From: Terfezia claveryi
Taxonomy: Eukaryota > Ascomycota > Pezizomycetes > Pezizales > Pezizaceae
Direction of reading: 5' to 3'
DNA length: 61,995 bases
Assembly: GCA_015179025.1 (NCBI GenBank)
Contig: WHUX01000274.1
Coordinates: forward strand, 1 to 61,995
Under the pieces are notes generated by a model that had not been told where the DNA came from, made no database searches, and saw only the letters and a list, made by a program, of their open reading frames with translations. The number at the start of each line of letters is the position of its first letter. Position 1 is the first letter of the stretch. The translations under genes and the position numbers were made by a program. Positions 44,131 to 55,067 of this stretch are shown one piece after another.

Positions 44131-45092
44131 CACCAATCATTGGACTTGGGCTCCAAGAATTCATCAATAACATAAAGAGTAGTTTGGTAGTACTAGCCTA
44201 GTTTGGTAGGTTCAGAGCAAAGATCTATTTAGGCGGGTTACTAACTAAACTAAAAGAAGAGCTAGCCTAATCTAGTCTAATTTAGGTTACTTATTGCCAC
44301 TACATGTCCCTTTCAAACTCGCAAGCATTTTGAAATGAACCTAGATTATTAATTAGTTAACTCTAGCTATATTCGGTTTACAATACCTTTTGCACTTTAG
44401 AACGTAGTTGCTAAGGATTCCTTGACTTCTTTGTCTATTCCACTCTAATAAAAATCATCTATTCTTAGTAATATATAGTCTAGTTAGTACAAGCCTCTGG
44501 TAGGGTAATATCAACCAGACTAGAGTAATATGGAGGTCGAGTTCTGGTTTTCAGTCCCTATTAAACTACATACTAGTTATGTTGTTTGGTATCTTTGTAC
44601 TGCCACTTTGCTATACCGTTTAAGGACTATCATCCAAATACAATGATATACAAACAACTGGCCATCGGACTTATTGAGTCATGAAACGAACTGGTATAGT
44701 CTAGCAAAGCTATAGTTATTATCATTCATAGCATAGTAAATACTGTGAAGGGGCCTTGTATATATATAAAGGGCCTCTACCATCCATTAGGATACTCAAT
44801 CTAGTACATTGTAATCTATATCACTTCTGAATTTTGTATATGGGAACTTTGAATTGTGAGATTTTCTCACTTCTGAATTCTACACACGGGAACTTTGAAT
44901 TATGAGATTTTCTCACTTCTGAACAGGAACTTTGAATCATGAAATTTTCTCACTTCTGAATTCTACACCCAGGAATTTTGAATCGTGAGACTTTCATACA
45001 GTTGTTAGTTTATCAGCTAGCTAGTTACAGTATATTACAAATCAAATATCGGACAAATAGGTTTAACTAATTCAGATATTACCATATTAGGT
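44131..45092. other. non-coding region with TATA-like box and 46-bp tandem repeat
   Basis: No supportable gene. A TATATATAAAGGG box lies near 44760-44772 and a short tandem array at 44822-44996. This combination could be the edge of an LTR or a promoter of a lost gene, but no second copy exists in the window to test that. Confidence 0.4.
44822..44996 (+). repeat. 46-bp tandem repeat, about four units
   Basis: Units begin with CACTTCTGAA at 44822, 44868, 44914 and 44951. Each contains GGAACTTTGAAT and GTGAGATTTTCT. The third unit is shortened by about nine bases. Confidence 0.85.
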
Positions 45093-45295
45093 AGTAGCAA
45101 CAATGACAACAACAGTAGCAACAGCAGCAATAGCAGCAACAGCAGCAACAGCAGCAATAGCAGCAACAGCAGCAACAGCAGCAACAGTAGTCTCAATCAG
45201 ACCCTCGTAGTTATCGTAGAGACTATAGCAACAGCAGCAATAGCAGCAACAACAATAACAACAACAACAACAACAATAGCAACAGCAACAGCAGC

Positions 45296-45361
<66 letters not shown>

Positions 45362-45388
45362 AACAACAACAACAACAACAACAACAAC
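45093..45388 (+). repeat. CAA/CAG trinucleotide microsatellite
   Basis: About 300 bp of CAA and CAG triplets, broken once by a short unique segment around 45191-45226. On the plus strand it would encode polyglutamine, on the other strand poly-Cys or Leu. No start or domain supports either as a gene. Confidence 0.9.
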
Positions 45389-45571
45389 ATGTCAAGAGCT
45401 GTTGCAAAGGGGAATCAGATAATTTCCTGCGCAGAAACCCAGCTGGGCTGGGGAGATGACAACTTGGAGGAGTACCATAAGTGGCGGAGACATCTCAAGG
45501 CATATGCTCTCACAAACGGAATGACTGGCAGGCGCAGCATATCAGCAGCTGTTTGGGAAGCGTTTCAATAG
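45389..45571 (+). CDS. small ORF of unknown nature, possible gene fragment
   Basis: A 60-codon frame from ATG at 45389 to TAG at 45569-45571, directly after the microsatellite and seven bases before an X LTR. The peptide (MSRAVAKGNQIISCAETQLG...) is hydrophilic and contains EEYHKWRRHLKAYALTNGMT, without a recognised motif. It may be the start of a gene truncated by the X insertion. GC content is higher than in the neighbourhood. Whether it is expressed is unknown. Confidence 0.25.
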   Translation: MSRAVAKGNQIISCAETQLGWGDDNLEEYHKWRRHLKAYALTNGMTGRRSISAAVWEAFQ

Positions 45572-45577
45572 CATGCC

Positions 45578-46183
45578 TGTAACAAGGGCTCTGGGGAACA
45601 AGGTGACCAAGGGGTATGCCGGGGCAAGGACAGGAACGAGGTGAGACATACGTAGGAGCGATATGTGTGTGACTAGTGAAAGTAGGCTTGTTACGGACAC
45701 CTGTCACAGATGTCATGGACAATGTCACGGAGGGCAGGATGTTCAGAAGGCAAAGGCTAGGGTAAGAAACACATAGGAATGCTACGTGTGTGACTAGGGG
45801 AAGGCTGGGACGGGGCAAGGGCAGGAGGCAAGAGGCAAGGACAAGAGATACGCGGAAGTGGTTGCCGCGTGTGTCGGAGGGAGGCAGCTGTACTGCAGAG
45901 CTGTTCATGAGACAAGGAGGTGCACAAGAGAGGTGCACAAGTGTTGGGAGAAGCAAAGTCCTGTATTGGGTATACAAGATATTGGATGGGGATCCAACGT
46001 GAGTGCGAGAGCAAGGAGATATATATACATGGTGGCTTAAGAAGCCAAGGCCGATAACAGAATAAGGTTCCGAGATAGGGAACTCCCGACAGTCGTGCCA
46101 GAAGTGGCATGACTCTCAAAACACAACCCGGTACTAGGCAACAATAAGAACAATAACAATGGTAAAGAGGGACGGTTGTTACA
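45578..46183 (-). repeat. 3' LTR of X copy 4
   Basis: 606 bp from TGTAACAAGGGCTCTGG to GGTTGTTACA. It has CATACGTAG/CTACGTGTG-type inverted repeats near 45646-45673 and 45768-45793. Instead of the CACCTG palindrome array it carries an AGTCGTGCCA...TGGCATGACT hairpin at 46090-46113, like those of the W LTR. The polypurine tract complement CTATCCCCCTTTTTAGG follows. Confidence 0.88.
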
Positions 46184-46314
46184 CTATCCCCCTTTTTAGG
46201 CAAGAGCTCTAGTGATATGAAGGCCTGGGTATGATAATAGTAAGAACAACCTAACAACAACAAAACAACAAAACATAACCCCAACTCCAAATCAACGAAG
46301 ACAAGACAAAAATA

Positions 46315-47640
46315 TCATTCGGCTGGACGAGGCTTGAGAGGGTAATGCTGGTGGAATAGGATGACCAGGTCCGGGGCGTTTTCCAGATCCTCTGCCGGTT
46401 GCCAGGTGGTTTCCTCATCTCTGATCCATTTCACCTTATACTGCAACCTGCCATACCTCTTTTTGGAATCCAGCACTTCTTCAACTTCCCATTCCTCTTC
46501 ATCTTCAATTACAACTGGTGGAGGAGAGGGGTGTTTCTGTCTGGGGAGGGGGTTGTCGGCTGCCAGTTCGATCTTCGATACATGGACGACAGGGTGGCAC
46601 TTGATATCCTTGGGGAACTTTAGCCGATAAGCGTGAGTACCTACACTCCCCAATACCTTGTAAGGACCTAAGAACTTGTGGTCCAGTTTACGCGAAGGTC
46701 GTTCTGTCTGGAAGTGCCGACTGGAAAGCCATACCCTATCTCCTGGCTGGTATCTCGGGGCTGGCAACCTAGATCCATTTGCATATTCTGCCTGTCTAGC
46801 TTGAGCATAAGCCAGTTTAGCTCTGAGGGTGGAGTGCAACTCAGCAATCTCCGTGGTGAACTCCTTAGCTGGGGTGTTCTCTCTAGCCTTGTGCAGAGGT
46901 ACTAGGGAGTCCACGAAATGAGGGTGCCAGCCATAATTGGCCAGGAACGAGGAGGTCTTCAAAGTCTCGGAGAAATGGTTGTTAGCGGCGAACTCACAGG
47001 TCGCCAGCAGTGAAACCCAGTTGTTTTACTGGTAATTAATATATGCTCTCAGGTACTGCTCCATGATTGCATTCATTCGCTCAGACTGACCATCTATTTG
47101 GAGGTGATATGCCATGGAGAGGTATATGTCAATCCCTAATAGCTTGCAGAAAACCTTCCAGAAGTCCAAGATGAACTGGGGCCCACGGTCCGAGACAACT
47201 GACTTGGGGAGACCGTGGTATCGGAATATATGGTTGAGGTAGAGACTGGCGAGGTCCCGAGCCGAGCAGGTATCATAGCAAGGTATAACATGCCTCATTT
47301 TGGTCAATCGGTCTACTACCATGAGAATAGTATTAAACCCCGAATCCTCTGGCAACTCAGTTACAAAGTCCATGGTTAGGTATTGCCAAGGTTGATCCAG
47401 AATCTCCAGGTACTTCAGGGTCCCATAAGGAGCGTGACGGGTAGGCTTAGCACGCTTGCAAACATGGCAGTTCTATATGTACCGCTCCACCTCCTTCTGT
47501 TGGTCAATCTATGTATACTGCCTAGCCAGCAGCTCTAACGTTTTAGCTACTCCAGTATGACCTGCTGCCGGGGTATCATGGTGTTCCTTGATCAGTCTCA
47601 GGTGTAGCTCATCATCTGCAGGTACGTAGAGGCGGTCCAG
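46315..47640 (-). pseudogene. integrase with chromodomain, X copy 4
   Basis: The HHCC zinc domain is readable in broken frames at about 47600-47450. The core at 47373-47026 contains the first Asp (MDFVTELPEDSGFN), VVDRLTKMRHVIP, the second Asp (SDRGPQFI) and the Glu (GQSERMN). A stop near 47024 separates a 215-codon C-terminal frame (46962-46315) with the KLDHKFLGPYKVLGSVG GPY-type motif, HPVVHVSKIE and a complete chromodomain (VEEVLDSKKRYGRLQYKVKW, EETTWQPAEDLENAPD). Best-preserved X chromodomain in the window. Confidence 0.88.
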
Positions 47641-48460
47641 GTGGTAGAGAAGGCCATCCTAGGTTGTACATTTGGCTAGGGAAATCCTGGTATGACGGCA
47701 CTGTCCAGATTCCACTATGGTGATTATATCCTTGACCAGGGGGTCCTCCGCACATGCCTGTCGTATCCGCAGCAGGGGATCTGCTCCAGGGTCCGCTCCA
47801 GCTTCAGTATTAGCATCAGCATCAGCTTCAGCATCAGCATTAGCATTAGCATCAGCCTCAGCATCAGCGTCAGTATCAGCATCAGCATCAGCAAGAGTAT
47901 TGGCCGCCAGGTCGAGATTTTCAGGTTTCAGTACCACCTGATTCTGGTACCTCAGCCTTTCATCCCCCCTTTAGGGAGATCTCCTGATCTCCTAGTTAGT
48001 GCATCCAGCTTACCCCTAGCCTTTCCTGGCCGGTATCTAATCTTAAAGTTAAACCGGGACAGAAACTCCGACCACCTAGCCTGCTGGCGATTCAACAACT
48101 TGGTAGTTGTGACGTATTCCAGGTTCTTGTGGTCGGAGAGGACCTCGATAACCCCCTTTGCTGATTCCAGGTGGGGCCTCTATTCCTCGAATGCTTGTAC
48201 AATGGCCATTAATTCCTTATCATAGATCTCATAATTGCACTCTGCCGGGGAGTATTTCTTTGTGAAATAGGCTACTGGGTGAAGGATCCCATTGTCATCA
48301 TTCTGGGACAGAATTCCTGCAGAGACATAGTCGGAAGCATCAGTTTTGACAATGTATTCTCGATCAAGGTCGAAGTGGGCTAGTATCGGAGCTGAACAGA
48401 AAGCCTTCTTGAGGCTCTCAAAGGCTAGCTAGGCTGCTGGGTTCCATTGGAAGGCCTTAT
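47641..48460 (-). pseudogene. RNase H and Asp-Ala repeat linker, X copy 4
   Basis: RNase H motifs at about 48460-47990: a [18 protein letters not shown] segment near 48330, [12 protein letters not shown] near 48215 and DHKNLEYVT near 48115. The linker at 47937-47659 has LDLAANTLADADADTDADAE and continues as an Asp-Ala/Asn-Ala repeat of about 45 residues before LLRIRQACAEDPLVKDI, where integrase begins. The repeat comes from GCATCA hexanucleotides on the plus strand. Confidence 0.82.
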
Positions 48461-49600
48461 TCATTGTCAGGGGTAAGCCAGCTTCTGCCTTTGTTCTCGT
48501 CAAGGCCGTCAACAGTGCAACGATCCTCGAATAGCCCAATATGAAGCGGCGGTAAAAGTTAGCGAATCCCAGAAAAGCCTATACATCCTGGAGGTTGGCT
48601 GGAGTCTCTCACTCCTAGATTGCCGCAACCTTAGCAGGGTCCATCCTGATCCCCTCAGTGGTAATAATCAGCCCTAGATACTTGACCTCCTGCACATGGA
48701 ACTCACACTTTTCTGGCTTCAGGTATAACCCAGCTCGTTCCAGCTTCTCCAGCACTTGTTAGACATAGATCTTGTGTTCAGCTAGAGTATCCGAATATAT
48801 GAGAATATCGTCCAGGTAGGTGGTACAGAACACATCTAGGAAATCCCGTAGGGTATTATTAATAAAGTGCTGGAAGGAGGCCGGGGCATTGGTTAATCCA
48901 AAAGGTATGACATTGTACTCAAAATGGCCGTAACGTGTCCAGAAGGCCATTTTCCACTCCTTCCCTTCGGCGATTTGTACCAGGTTATAAGCCCCTCTTA
49001 GATCCAATTTGGTGAACCATTTTGCTTTGGAGAGCCTGGCTAACATCTCCTAGATCAGGGGCAAAGGGTACCTGTTTTTCACCATTATTTCATTCAATCC
49101 ACAATAGTCCATGCATAATCGAAGGGAGCTATCTGATTTCTTGACGAACAGCACAGGAGTACCTACCAGGGAAGAGCTGTGCCGAATGAAGCTCTTATTC
49201 AAATTCTCCTCTAGGTACTTCTTCAGGGCCTCCAATTCCACTCGGGACATTCCATAAAGAGGGCTATAAGGGGGGGTTTTTCCTTCGATTAGTGGGATTG
49301 TGTGGTCGTATGGTCGATGGGGGGCAAGCTTTTCCACGGCCTTTTCCGAGAACAGGTCAATAAACTCATGGTATTTATCTGGGACCATGGACTTCCATTT
49401 TTCTTTGGACCTCATCTTATTAATTTCCAGGTTTACATCATGTATGGAAAGGGCATGTGCCTTCAGCTTGTACCTCCTAGTGAGGTAAGCAAAAGCCCCC
49501 GCTCCAATAAAGTTGATATTCAGGGGCTTCAAGGGAGCCAGTGAAGCAGGAGGGTTGAGGGAGATTGGGAGGGAGATAGGGGGGATCGCAGCATTGATAT
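48461..49600 (-). pseudogene. reverse transcriptase, X copy 4
   Basis: The N-terminal part at 49532-49050 (160 codons) includes [40 protein letters not shown] and [18 protein letters not shown] stop at 49047-49049 separates it from 49046-48759, with [28 protein letters not shown] and the catalytic YLDD in [12 protein letters not shown] at about 48800-48835. The thumb follows to about 48540 with stops. Motif order is that of Ty3/gypsy RT. Confidence 0.85.
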
Positions 49601-50167
49601 GGACAGTCTAATGTACCACCTAGGTTGAGTGGTCTATGGGGGGCAGCAGTGTATACAGCCTAGTAACAGCAATCCTTGGACTTCCACAATGCTTCTTGCA
49701 GTAGGGACTATTAAATTGCAGGGTATATGATCTAAAGTTGACGGAGACGTCGTGCATTCTAAGCCACGGAATCCCTAGGATGATGGGGTATTTGAGTTTA
49801 GTGATGAATATGGGGAGGTTTTCACTATAGTTTCTAAGTGTACTAGGGAGGCATGCAAGTTCTGTAATAGCCCATAAGGAGATGGGTTGACCATCTATAA
49901 CATTGAGAAGGCGGGGGGTCTTGAGCTTAGATACGGGTATAGAGTTTTTACTGATAAAGGTCTAGTCGATGAAGGCAATTCCTGAGGCTCCACAGTCTAT
50001 GAGGGCTGATGTGATGAGGGTTCTATCATTGAAGAATATTGTGATAGGTACAACAAAATGCTCACCAAATAGGTAAGACTCGTCAACAGACATAGAGCGA
50101 AGAGAAAAAGATGACAAAGACAAATGACCTGGGGCAGGTCCCTCGCTAGTCTTAGTAACTAGACAAG
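49601..50167 (-). pseudogene. protease and gag end, X copy 4
   Basis: The active-site segment reads ALIDCGASGIAFIDQTFISK at about 49955-50010. The second residue of the catalytic triplet is Cys where Ser or Thr is usual, as in copy 3. It continues with LNVIDGQPISLWAITELACL and LGIPWLRMHDVSVNF to about 49730. Beyond 50100 only the last bases of the gag-protease junction remain before the copia LTR. Confidence 0.72.
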
Positions 50168-50698
50168 TGTTGCGGCATACATTCTGTGCCCTTCCTATGT
50201 CGTTATTACTTCCTATTTCGGCATCTATATTAACTAATATCGTTATATGTTTCTCTATTACGATATTCTTTCTATTATTATCTATCTAGTTTCTATTACA
50301 AGTACTATATCATGTTTCACCTGCAGCTTACTCTGCATAGTTACTGTACGGTTATACTCACATGTTTATATATCCATGCTCGTTATTTCCCACACTGTCT
50401 TACTTGAATATTACATGCATACAACCTTTCTACTTATGGATTTCTTTACATTTATCCCTCTTCAAGTTAGGTTGTCATATGGTTTGTTTCCTCTCCATAT
50501 TCATGTACTTAAGACCTGTGTCCACCCGCTCTCTCTAGATAGTTCAATCAACGCACGCACGCTGAATTCCCACTGCACTTGTCCTCAACCTCCACATCGT
50601 CCTCGCACTCCTGTGACTCTAGCTTGCTCAGTAAATTCTCCGCTGGTCACTACACTACCTTTACGCTGTACCGTTACTATAATCTATCCACTTTAATA
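50168..50698 (+). repeat. 5' LTR of the copia element
   Basis: Begins TGTTGCGGCATACATTC and ends ATCCACTTTAATA, the point where similarity to the right LTR stops (one further G is shared). By eye it differs from 55068-55594 at roughly 25 positions, mostly transitions. TTATATATCC near 50365 may be the TATA box. The following GGTTATGAGCCCGGAGCTC is a candidate primer-binding site. Confidence 0.9.
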
Positions 50699-50801
50699 GG
50701 TTATGAGCCCGGAGCTCTAACCTCTCTATTACCATAATCGAGTCTATACCTCTACTCCTTTATATATCGTGGATTTCCATCTCGCGTAATCATCCTACAA
50801 C

Positions 50802-51770
50802 ATGTCTGACACTGCTGGAGCAAGGGCTCCTCCTCTGGTGCTACCTCTTCCCTCTCTCCCTTCTCCTTCAAGCTTGATAATATCAAGCGGTTATCAGATG
50901 ATGGTTCCGGATATCATGCCTGGTCTAAACAAGTTGAATTAATTATTGATTCTTATGACTATGAAGATCTATTTGACGAATCCACTACTGTCCCCACTGA
51001 TGCCGCACTGCTTAAGTTGTGGAACAAGAGAAATGCCAGAGCAAAAATTCTCCTCATGTCTGTTGTTGATATCTCACTCACAGGACTTATTGCCGAACAA
51101 ACTACAGCACGACAAGCTTGGGTACGCTTACAGGAACGATTCGATCGACGAAATGATACTACTCTCTGGGATGCTATATCCAAAACATTCGCTATCTCTA
51201 TGCCTCCAGGGGAATCTATGACAACACATGTCAACAGCTATGATACTCAAATTCGCCGGCTCATTGACAGGCTCAAAGAGACCGAAGCTGCCTCCCCTTA
51301 CCAGCATCTAGCACGCTATCTTGAGAATGACAATATCAAGGCTCACCACCTCCTGATGACACTCCCTGACACTTACGAGAATATTGTTGACAATCTCCAA
51401 TCAAAGACAGGACTAACATACCTCGATGTTCGAACTCGTCTTCTGGAACTCTCCTCCTCCTCCCTGAAATTGTCTCCAAAAACAAAGCTCTCTTCAATAA
51501 AAGAGAGAACAACAATACCTCAACAAGCCGAACAAAAAGCCTAATCCTCCACGTCAAGGCAAAACGGCTCCAGTCTCGGGAAACAATTGCAGTTGGTGCC
51601 ATTCGAAAGGCAAGCCTTACCAAAGTCATACGTACAAGACCTGTCAAGAACTTAAGAAGCACAATACCAATCGTTCGAATGCCCAAAACCCTTCTCCTTC
51701 TGGTAAGGAGATTTCCTACACCGAGCAGCTGCTGCTCAACAACTCTTCGATGATGACAATGGCGTAGCTA
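50802..51770 (+). pseudogene. copia gag
   Basis: Starts at 50802 (MSDTAGARAPP). A one-base shift near 50865 leads into the main frame, KLDNIKRLSDDGSGYHAWSK, typical of the UBN2/copia gag family. It continues through 51017-51544 with WNKRNARAKILLMSVVD, ARQAWVRLQERFDRR and LMTLPDTYENIVDNLQ. Near 51580-51650 a zinc-knuckle-like CSWCHSKGK...SHTYKTC is readable after another shift. It forms the particle. Frameshifts at about 50865 and 51545 make it a pseudogene. Confidence 0.85.
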
Positions 51771-53540
51771 TGGTTGTCAAAGCCACCTCCTCCGCTCTCC
51801 AAAACTCTCCTCTTCCTCCCATTCTGGTGTATCCGCTAACTACACTACATATGAGGTATGGATTCTTGACACAGGTGCTTCATACCATATCACTGCTGAC
51901 TTCTCTCATCTTCTCGATCCAGTCCGTTGCCATGTAGGCCTCACGGTTGGTGGTGGAAGACTAATGTGGGCCACACATCAAGGGAATGTTTCTTTGGATA
52001 TCGAAGTTGCTGGAAGTGTGATTCATGTTAGCCTATCTGATGTTTTGTATGTGCCGGATTGGAATGAGGTCTGTTTAATTTCTTGGAGGAAAATCGATGA
52101 GCTGGGATGTTTTCGTTTATTGGGAGAAGATGGTATTTTACAGATACAGAGAAAAATTGATGATTCGGTTGTTATTTCTGCTTCACTTGATCACGGATCC
52201 TACCAAGTATATCCTATTGTTCGTCATGGAAAGATTTACATGGCTGCCACAGACTATTGGCATCGTGCCCTTGGTCACTCTTCAACACGGTTCTGGTCAA
52301 ACGCCAGTGAAATCTACGAAGATGGCAACCTCTTCCCAAACGTCCAACCTCCCACTTTATGATACATGTGCCAAATACAACTCCAAGCAGTCAGTCCTAC
52401 ATCCGTCGACAAACCAAAAGGAACAAAACCCTTTGATCTCGTCCATTCTGATCTCATGGGTCCCTCAAGGTTGAATCTCTTGGGAAACGCAAGTATCTAC
52501 TAACCTTTATTGAAGATACAACTCGCTACTCTGAAGTGAACTTCCTCTATAAAAAGAGTGATGCTGCTCCTTTATCAAAGCGTATTGTGAAAAGGTTAAC
52601 ACAACAACTGAACGATATCCTCGCTCGTTCAGAACTGACCAAGGAGGTGAGTATGTCAACAAGGAATTGGAAGCTTTTTTCGAACAACGAGGAATAAAGC
52701 ACCAGACTACCGCCGCCTATTCCCATCAATCTAATGGCGTTGCAGAACGCTATAACCAAACTTTAACTAGTATGGTTCGACCTTCTCTCGACGATGCACC
52801 CCCTTACCTCTGGGCTGAAGCCTTTAACTGGGCTGCCTATATCAAAAACAGACTGCCTCACTCTGCACTAAATGGAAAAACCCCATTCGAGGCACTCTTC
52901 AACATCAAACCAACTCTCTCACACCTTCGTCCTTTCTACTCCAAGTGCTATGTTCACATTCCTGAAGAAAAACGACCTGCTGGCTCAAAACTCGAAGCCA
53001 GAGCACTTGAAGGACATCTTGTTGGTTATACGGAATCAGGTCATATGTTTCGTATCTATATCCCATCTCAACGAAAGGTAGATACCTATCGTCAAGTTAA
53101 GTTTGAACCGTCATCATCTTATACCTCTGTCGATGTACACTTTCCTCCTCTACCTCCGATTACAGCTGAAACTCCATCAACACCACCTGTACCGCTCCGA
53201 CCTTCTACTCCAACACCTACCACTACCACTCCTGACACCACTACAACTCCGTCTATACCTCTCCCTCCTCCTCCATCAAATCTACAAGAGTACGAACAGC
53301 ACTCTGATGAGGATTCTGAGTTAGAGAAAGCTATCGATCCTCCTATTGCTGGTCCCTCAACTCCCCCTCGACGCACAAGAGCCTCTACACCTGCTGCACC
53401 TAAGTCAAGTCGCTCAAAAGAGTTTGCCGAACCTCCAGAAACTCCTAAGCTGGACTACAAGTCATATCCTCAACGAACTCGGAAACAACCCGATCGTTAT
53501 ACTGACTCTGGCTGGGCTAGACTTGTGGCAGAACCTAATA
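51771..53540 (+). pseudogene. copia protease-integrase
   Basis: The protease motif reads WILDTGASYHITADFSHLLD at about 51860-51915 (canonical D-T-G). The GAG-pre-integrase domain follows at 51964-52362, with YWHRALGHSSTRFW and a CAKYNSKQS segment near 52365-52390 after a stop. The integrase core shows FDLVHSDLMGPSR near 52430-52470 and TFIEDTTRYSEV near 52505. The second Asp region near 52640 is broken. The Glu lies in SNGVAERYNQTL at about 52730-52765. The C-terminal part at 52667-53540 has a Pro/Thr-rich spacer and a YPQRTRKQPDRY motif before RT. Four or more frame changes. Confidence 0.85.
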
Positions 53541-54410
53541 GCATAAAGAAGCTATGGCCTCCCTTGATGCTGATGCTTGGCAACGAGCTATGCTTGAGGA
53601 ACACCAGTCAATAATCGATGCTCAGACATGGACGGTCCATGATATGTCAGAGTTACCCTCAGGTCGACAACCTGTTGGTTCTAGGTGGGTATTTAAGGTA
53701 AAGCAAATGCAGATGGATCTGTTGAACGTCACAAAGCAAGAATTGTTGCAAAGGGCTATTCTCAACAAGAAGGCCTTGATTATGATGAAACATTCGCACC
53801 AGTGACACGGTACGACTCCTTACGACTCATCATTGCCCTCGCAACTCACTTCTCTTTGGACATGGATCAACTTGATATCAAGTCAGCTTTCCTGAATGGT
53901 GATCTAATCGAAGAAATCTGGATGTTACCTCCTCCTGGTATTGGTCTAGATGGCAAGATTCTTCGACTTCACAAAGCCTTGTACGGATTAAAGCAAGCAC
54001 CTCTACAGTGGTTTGAACGTCTCTCCTCTGCACTTGCTGAACTCGGCTTCATATCTCTCCCCTTCGACCCTTGTGTATTTATTAACATGGAACTCAAGGT
54101 AATACTTGTTGTTTATGTTGATGACATTACTGCAGTAGGCAAAGCTCCTCAGATTAAGATTGTTATTGATCATCTTAAGTCCTACTTTACTGTTACCATC
54201 AAAGGCGGTCTCAAATACATCCTCGGCATCGAAATTATCCCTACAGACAAAGGACTTCAACTCTCCCAACGACAATACATCACCAATATCCTTGAACGCT
54301 TTGGACTTAACAACTGTCGATCAGTACTCATCCCATCGACCCCAAAGTACAACTGGTTAAGGCTGACGGTTCAGAACCTCCTCATGAACGTACCTTATAC
54401 CAACAGATGA
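53541..54410 (+). pseudogene. copia reverse transcriptase
   Basis: The start of RT at 53554-53700 reads AWQRAMLEEHQSIIDAQTW and the LPSGRQPVGSRWVFK motif. A frameshift near 53720 interrupts it. The main frame from 53802 has MDQLDIKSAFLNGDLIEEIW, LHKALYGLKQAPLQWFE and the catalytic YVDD in VVYVDDITAVG at about 54110-54140, then LGIEIIPTDKGLQLSQRQYI. It breaks again near 54345 before the RNase H frame. Confidence 0.9.
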
Positions 54411-55060
54411 TTGGTTCACTTATGTATCTTGTTACTTGTACTCATCCTGATCTTGCCTTTTCTGTTTCCTTTCTTTCACGCTTTTCTTCTCATCCTCTAA
54501 AGGTTCATCATACAGCTGTTAAAAGGGTTTTCCGTTATCTTGTTGGATCTCATAATCTGTCTCTTACTTATGAACGTTCTCCCTCTTCGTCTTCTTTGTC
54601 ACTTGTTGGTTATTCTGATGCTGATTATGCTGCTTGTCGTGATACCCGTCAGTCTGTTACTGGTTATGTCTTTCTACTAAATGGTTGTGCTATATCTTGG
54701 TTATCAAAGAAGCAGAACTCTGTTTCTGCCTCCACCACTGAATCCGAGTACATGGCACTCTCAACAACCGCTCGTCAGGCACTCTGGTATATACATGCCT
54801 TCTCTCAACTTGGACACTCTATTCCAGTCCATCTACACGCAGATAGCACTACCTCCATCAACGTTGCAGAAACCCTCGTCAACAATCCTCGAACGAAGCA
54901 CATCGACGTTGTATATTATTTCACAAGAGAACAACTCATCCTCAAGACATTTACCCTCAGTCATGTTTCTACTGATGAAAACCACGCTGACCTTATGACT
55001 AAAGGTCTTCTTCCTGTACTCCACCACTATCATACTAATAGTCTCGGGCTTACAGAATGA
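54407..55060 (+). CDS. copia RNase H domain (open frame)
   Basis: A 217-codon uninterrupted frame. It starts MIGSLMYLVTCTHPDLAFSV (end of RT), then FRYLVGSHNLSLTYE, the first acidic residues in GYSDADYAACRDTRQSVTGY, WLSKKQNSVSASTTESEYMA, and the last Asp region in LHADSTTSINVAETLVNNPR. It ends near the right LTR with KTFTLSHVSTDENHADLMTK. It degrades the RNA strand during reverse transcription. In the live element it is part of the Pol polyprotein, so the Met here is not a natural start. The AGAGAGAG polypurine run precedes the LTR at 55059-55067. Confidence 0.85.
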   Translation: MIGSLMYLVTCTHPDLAFSVSFLSRFSSHPLKVHHTAVKRVFRYLVGSHNLSLTYERSPSSSSLSLVGYSDADYAACRDTRQSVTGYVFLLNGCAISWLSKKQNSVSASTTESEYMALSTTARQALWYIHAFSQLGHSIPVHLHADSTTSINVAETLVNNPRTKHIDVVYYFTREQLILKTFTLSHVSTDENHADLMTKGLLPVLHHYHTNSLGLTE

Positions 55061-55067
55061 GAGAGAG

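Larger units (their letters stand above)
45578..50167 (-). mobile_element. Ty3/gypsy chromovirus, family X copy 4, 5' end lost
   Basis: Minus-strand X element with a 3' LTR (45578-46183), integrase-chromodomain, linker, RNase H, RT and protease. It is cut inside the gag-protease junction by the copia element at 50168. The gag half and 5' LTR do not reappear on the far side of copia. Confidence 0.88.

Noticed and set aside
45087..45407. Cysteine-rich minus-strand ORF over the microsatellite
   Set aside because: It is simply the antisense reading of CAA/CAG triplets, with no start context or domain.
47692..48225. Ser/Ile/Ala-rich plus-strand ORFs over the X linker
   Set aside because: They are the complement of the Asp-Ala repeat in pol. 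Equivalent shadows occur at 58809-59162 and 25005-25544.
50247..50696. 149-codon ORF in the copia LTR
   Set aside because: Chance frame within the LTR. The right LTR carries the same frame altered by indels.
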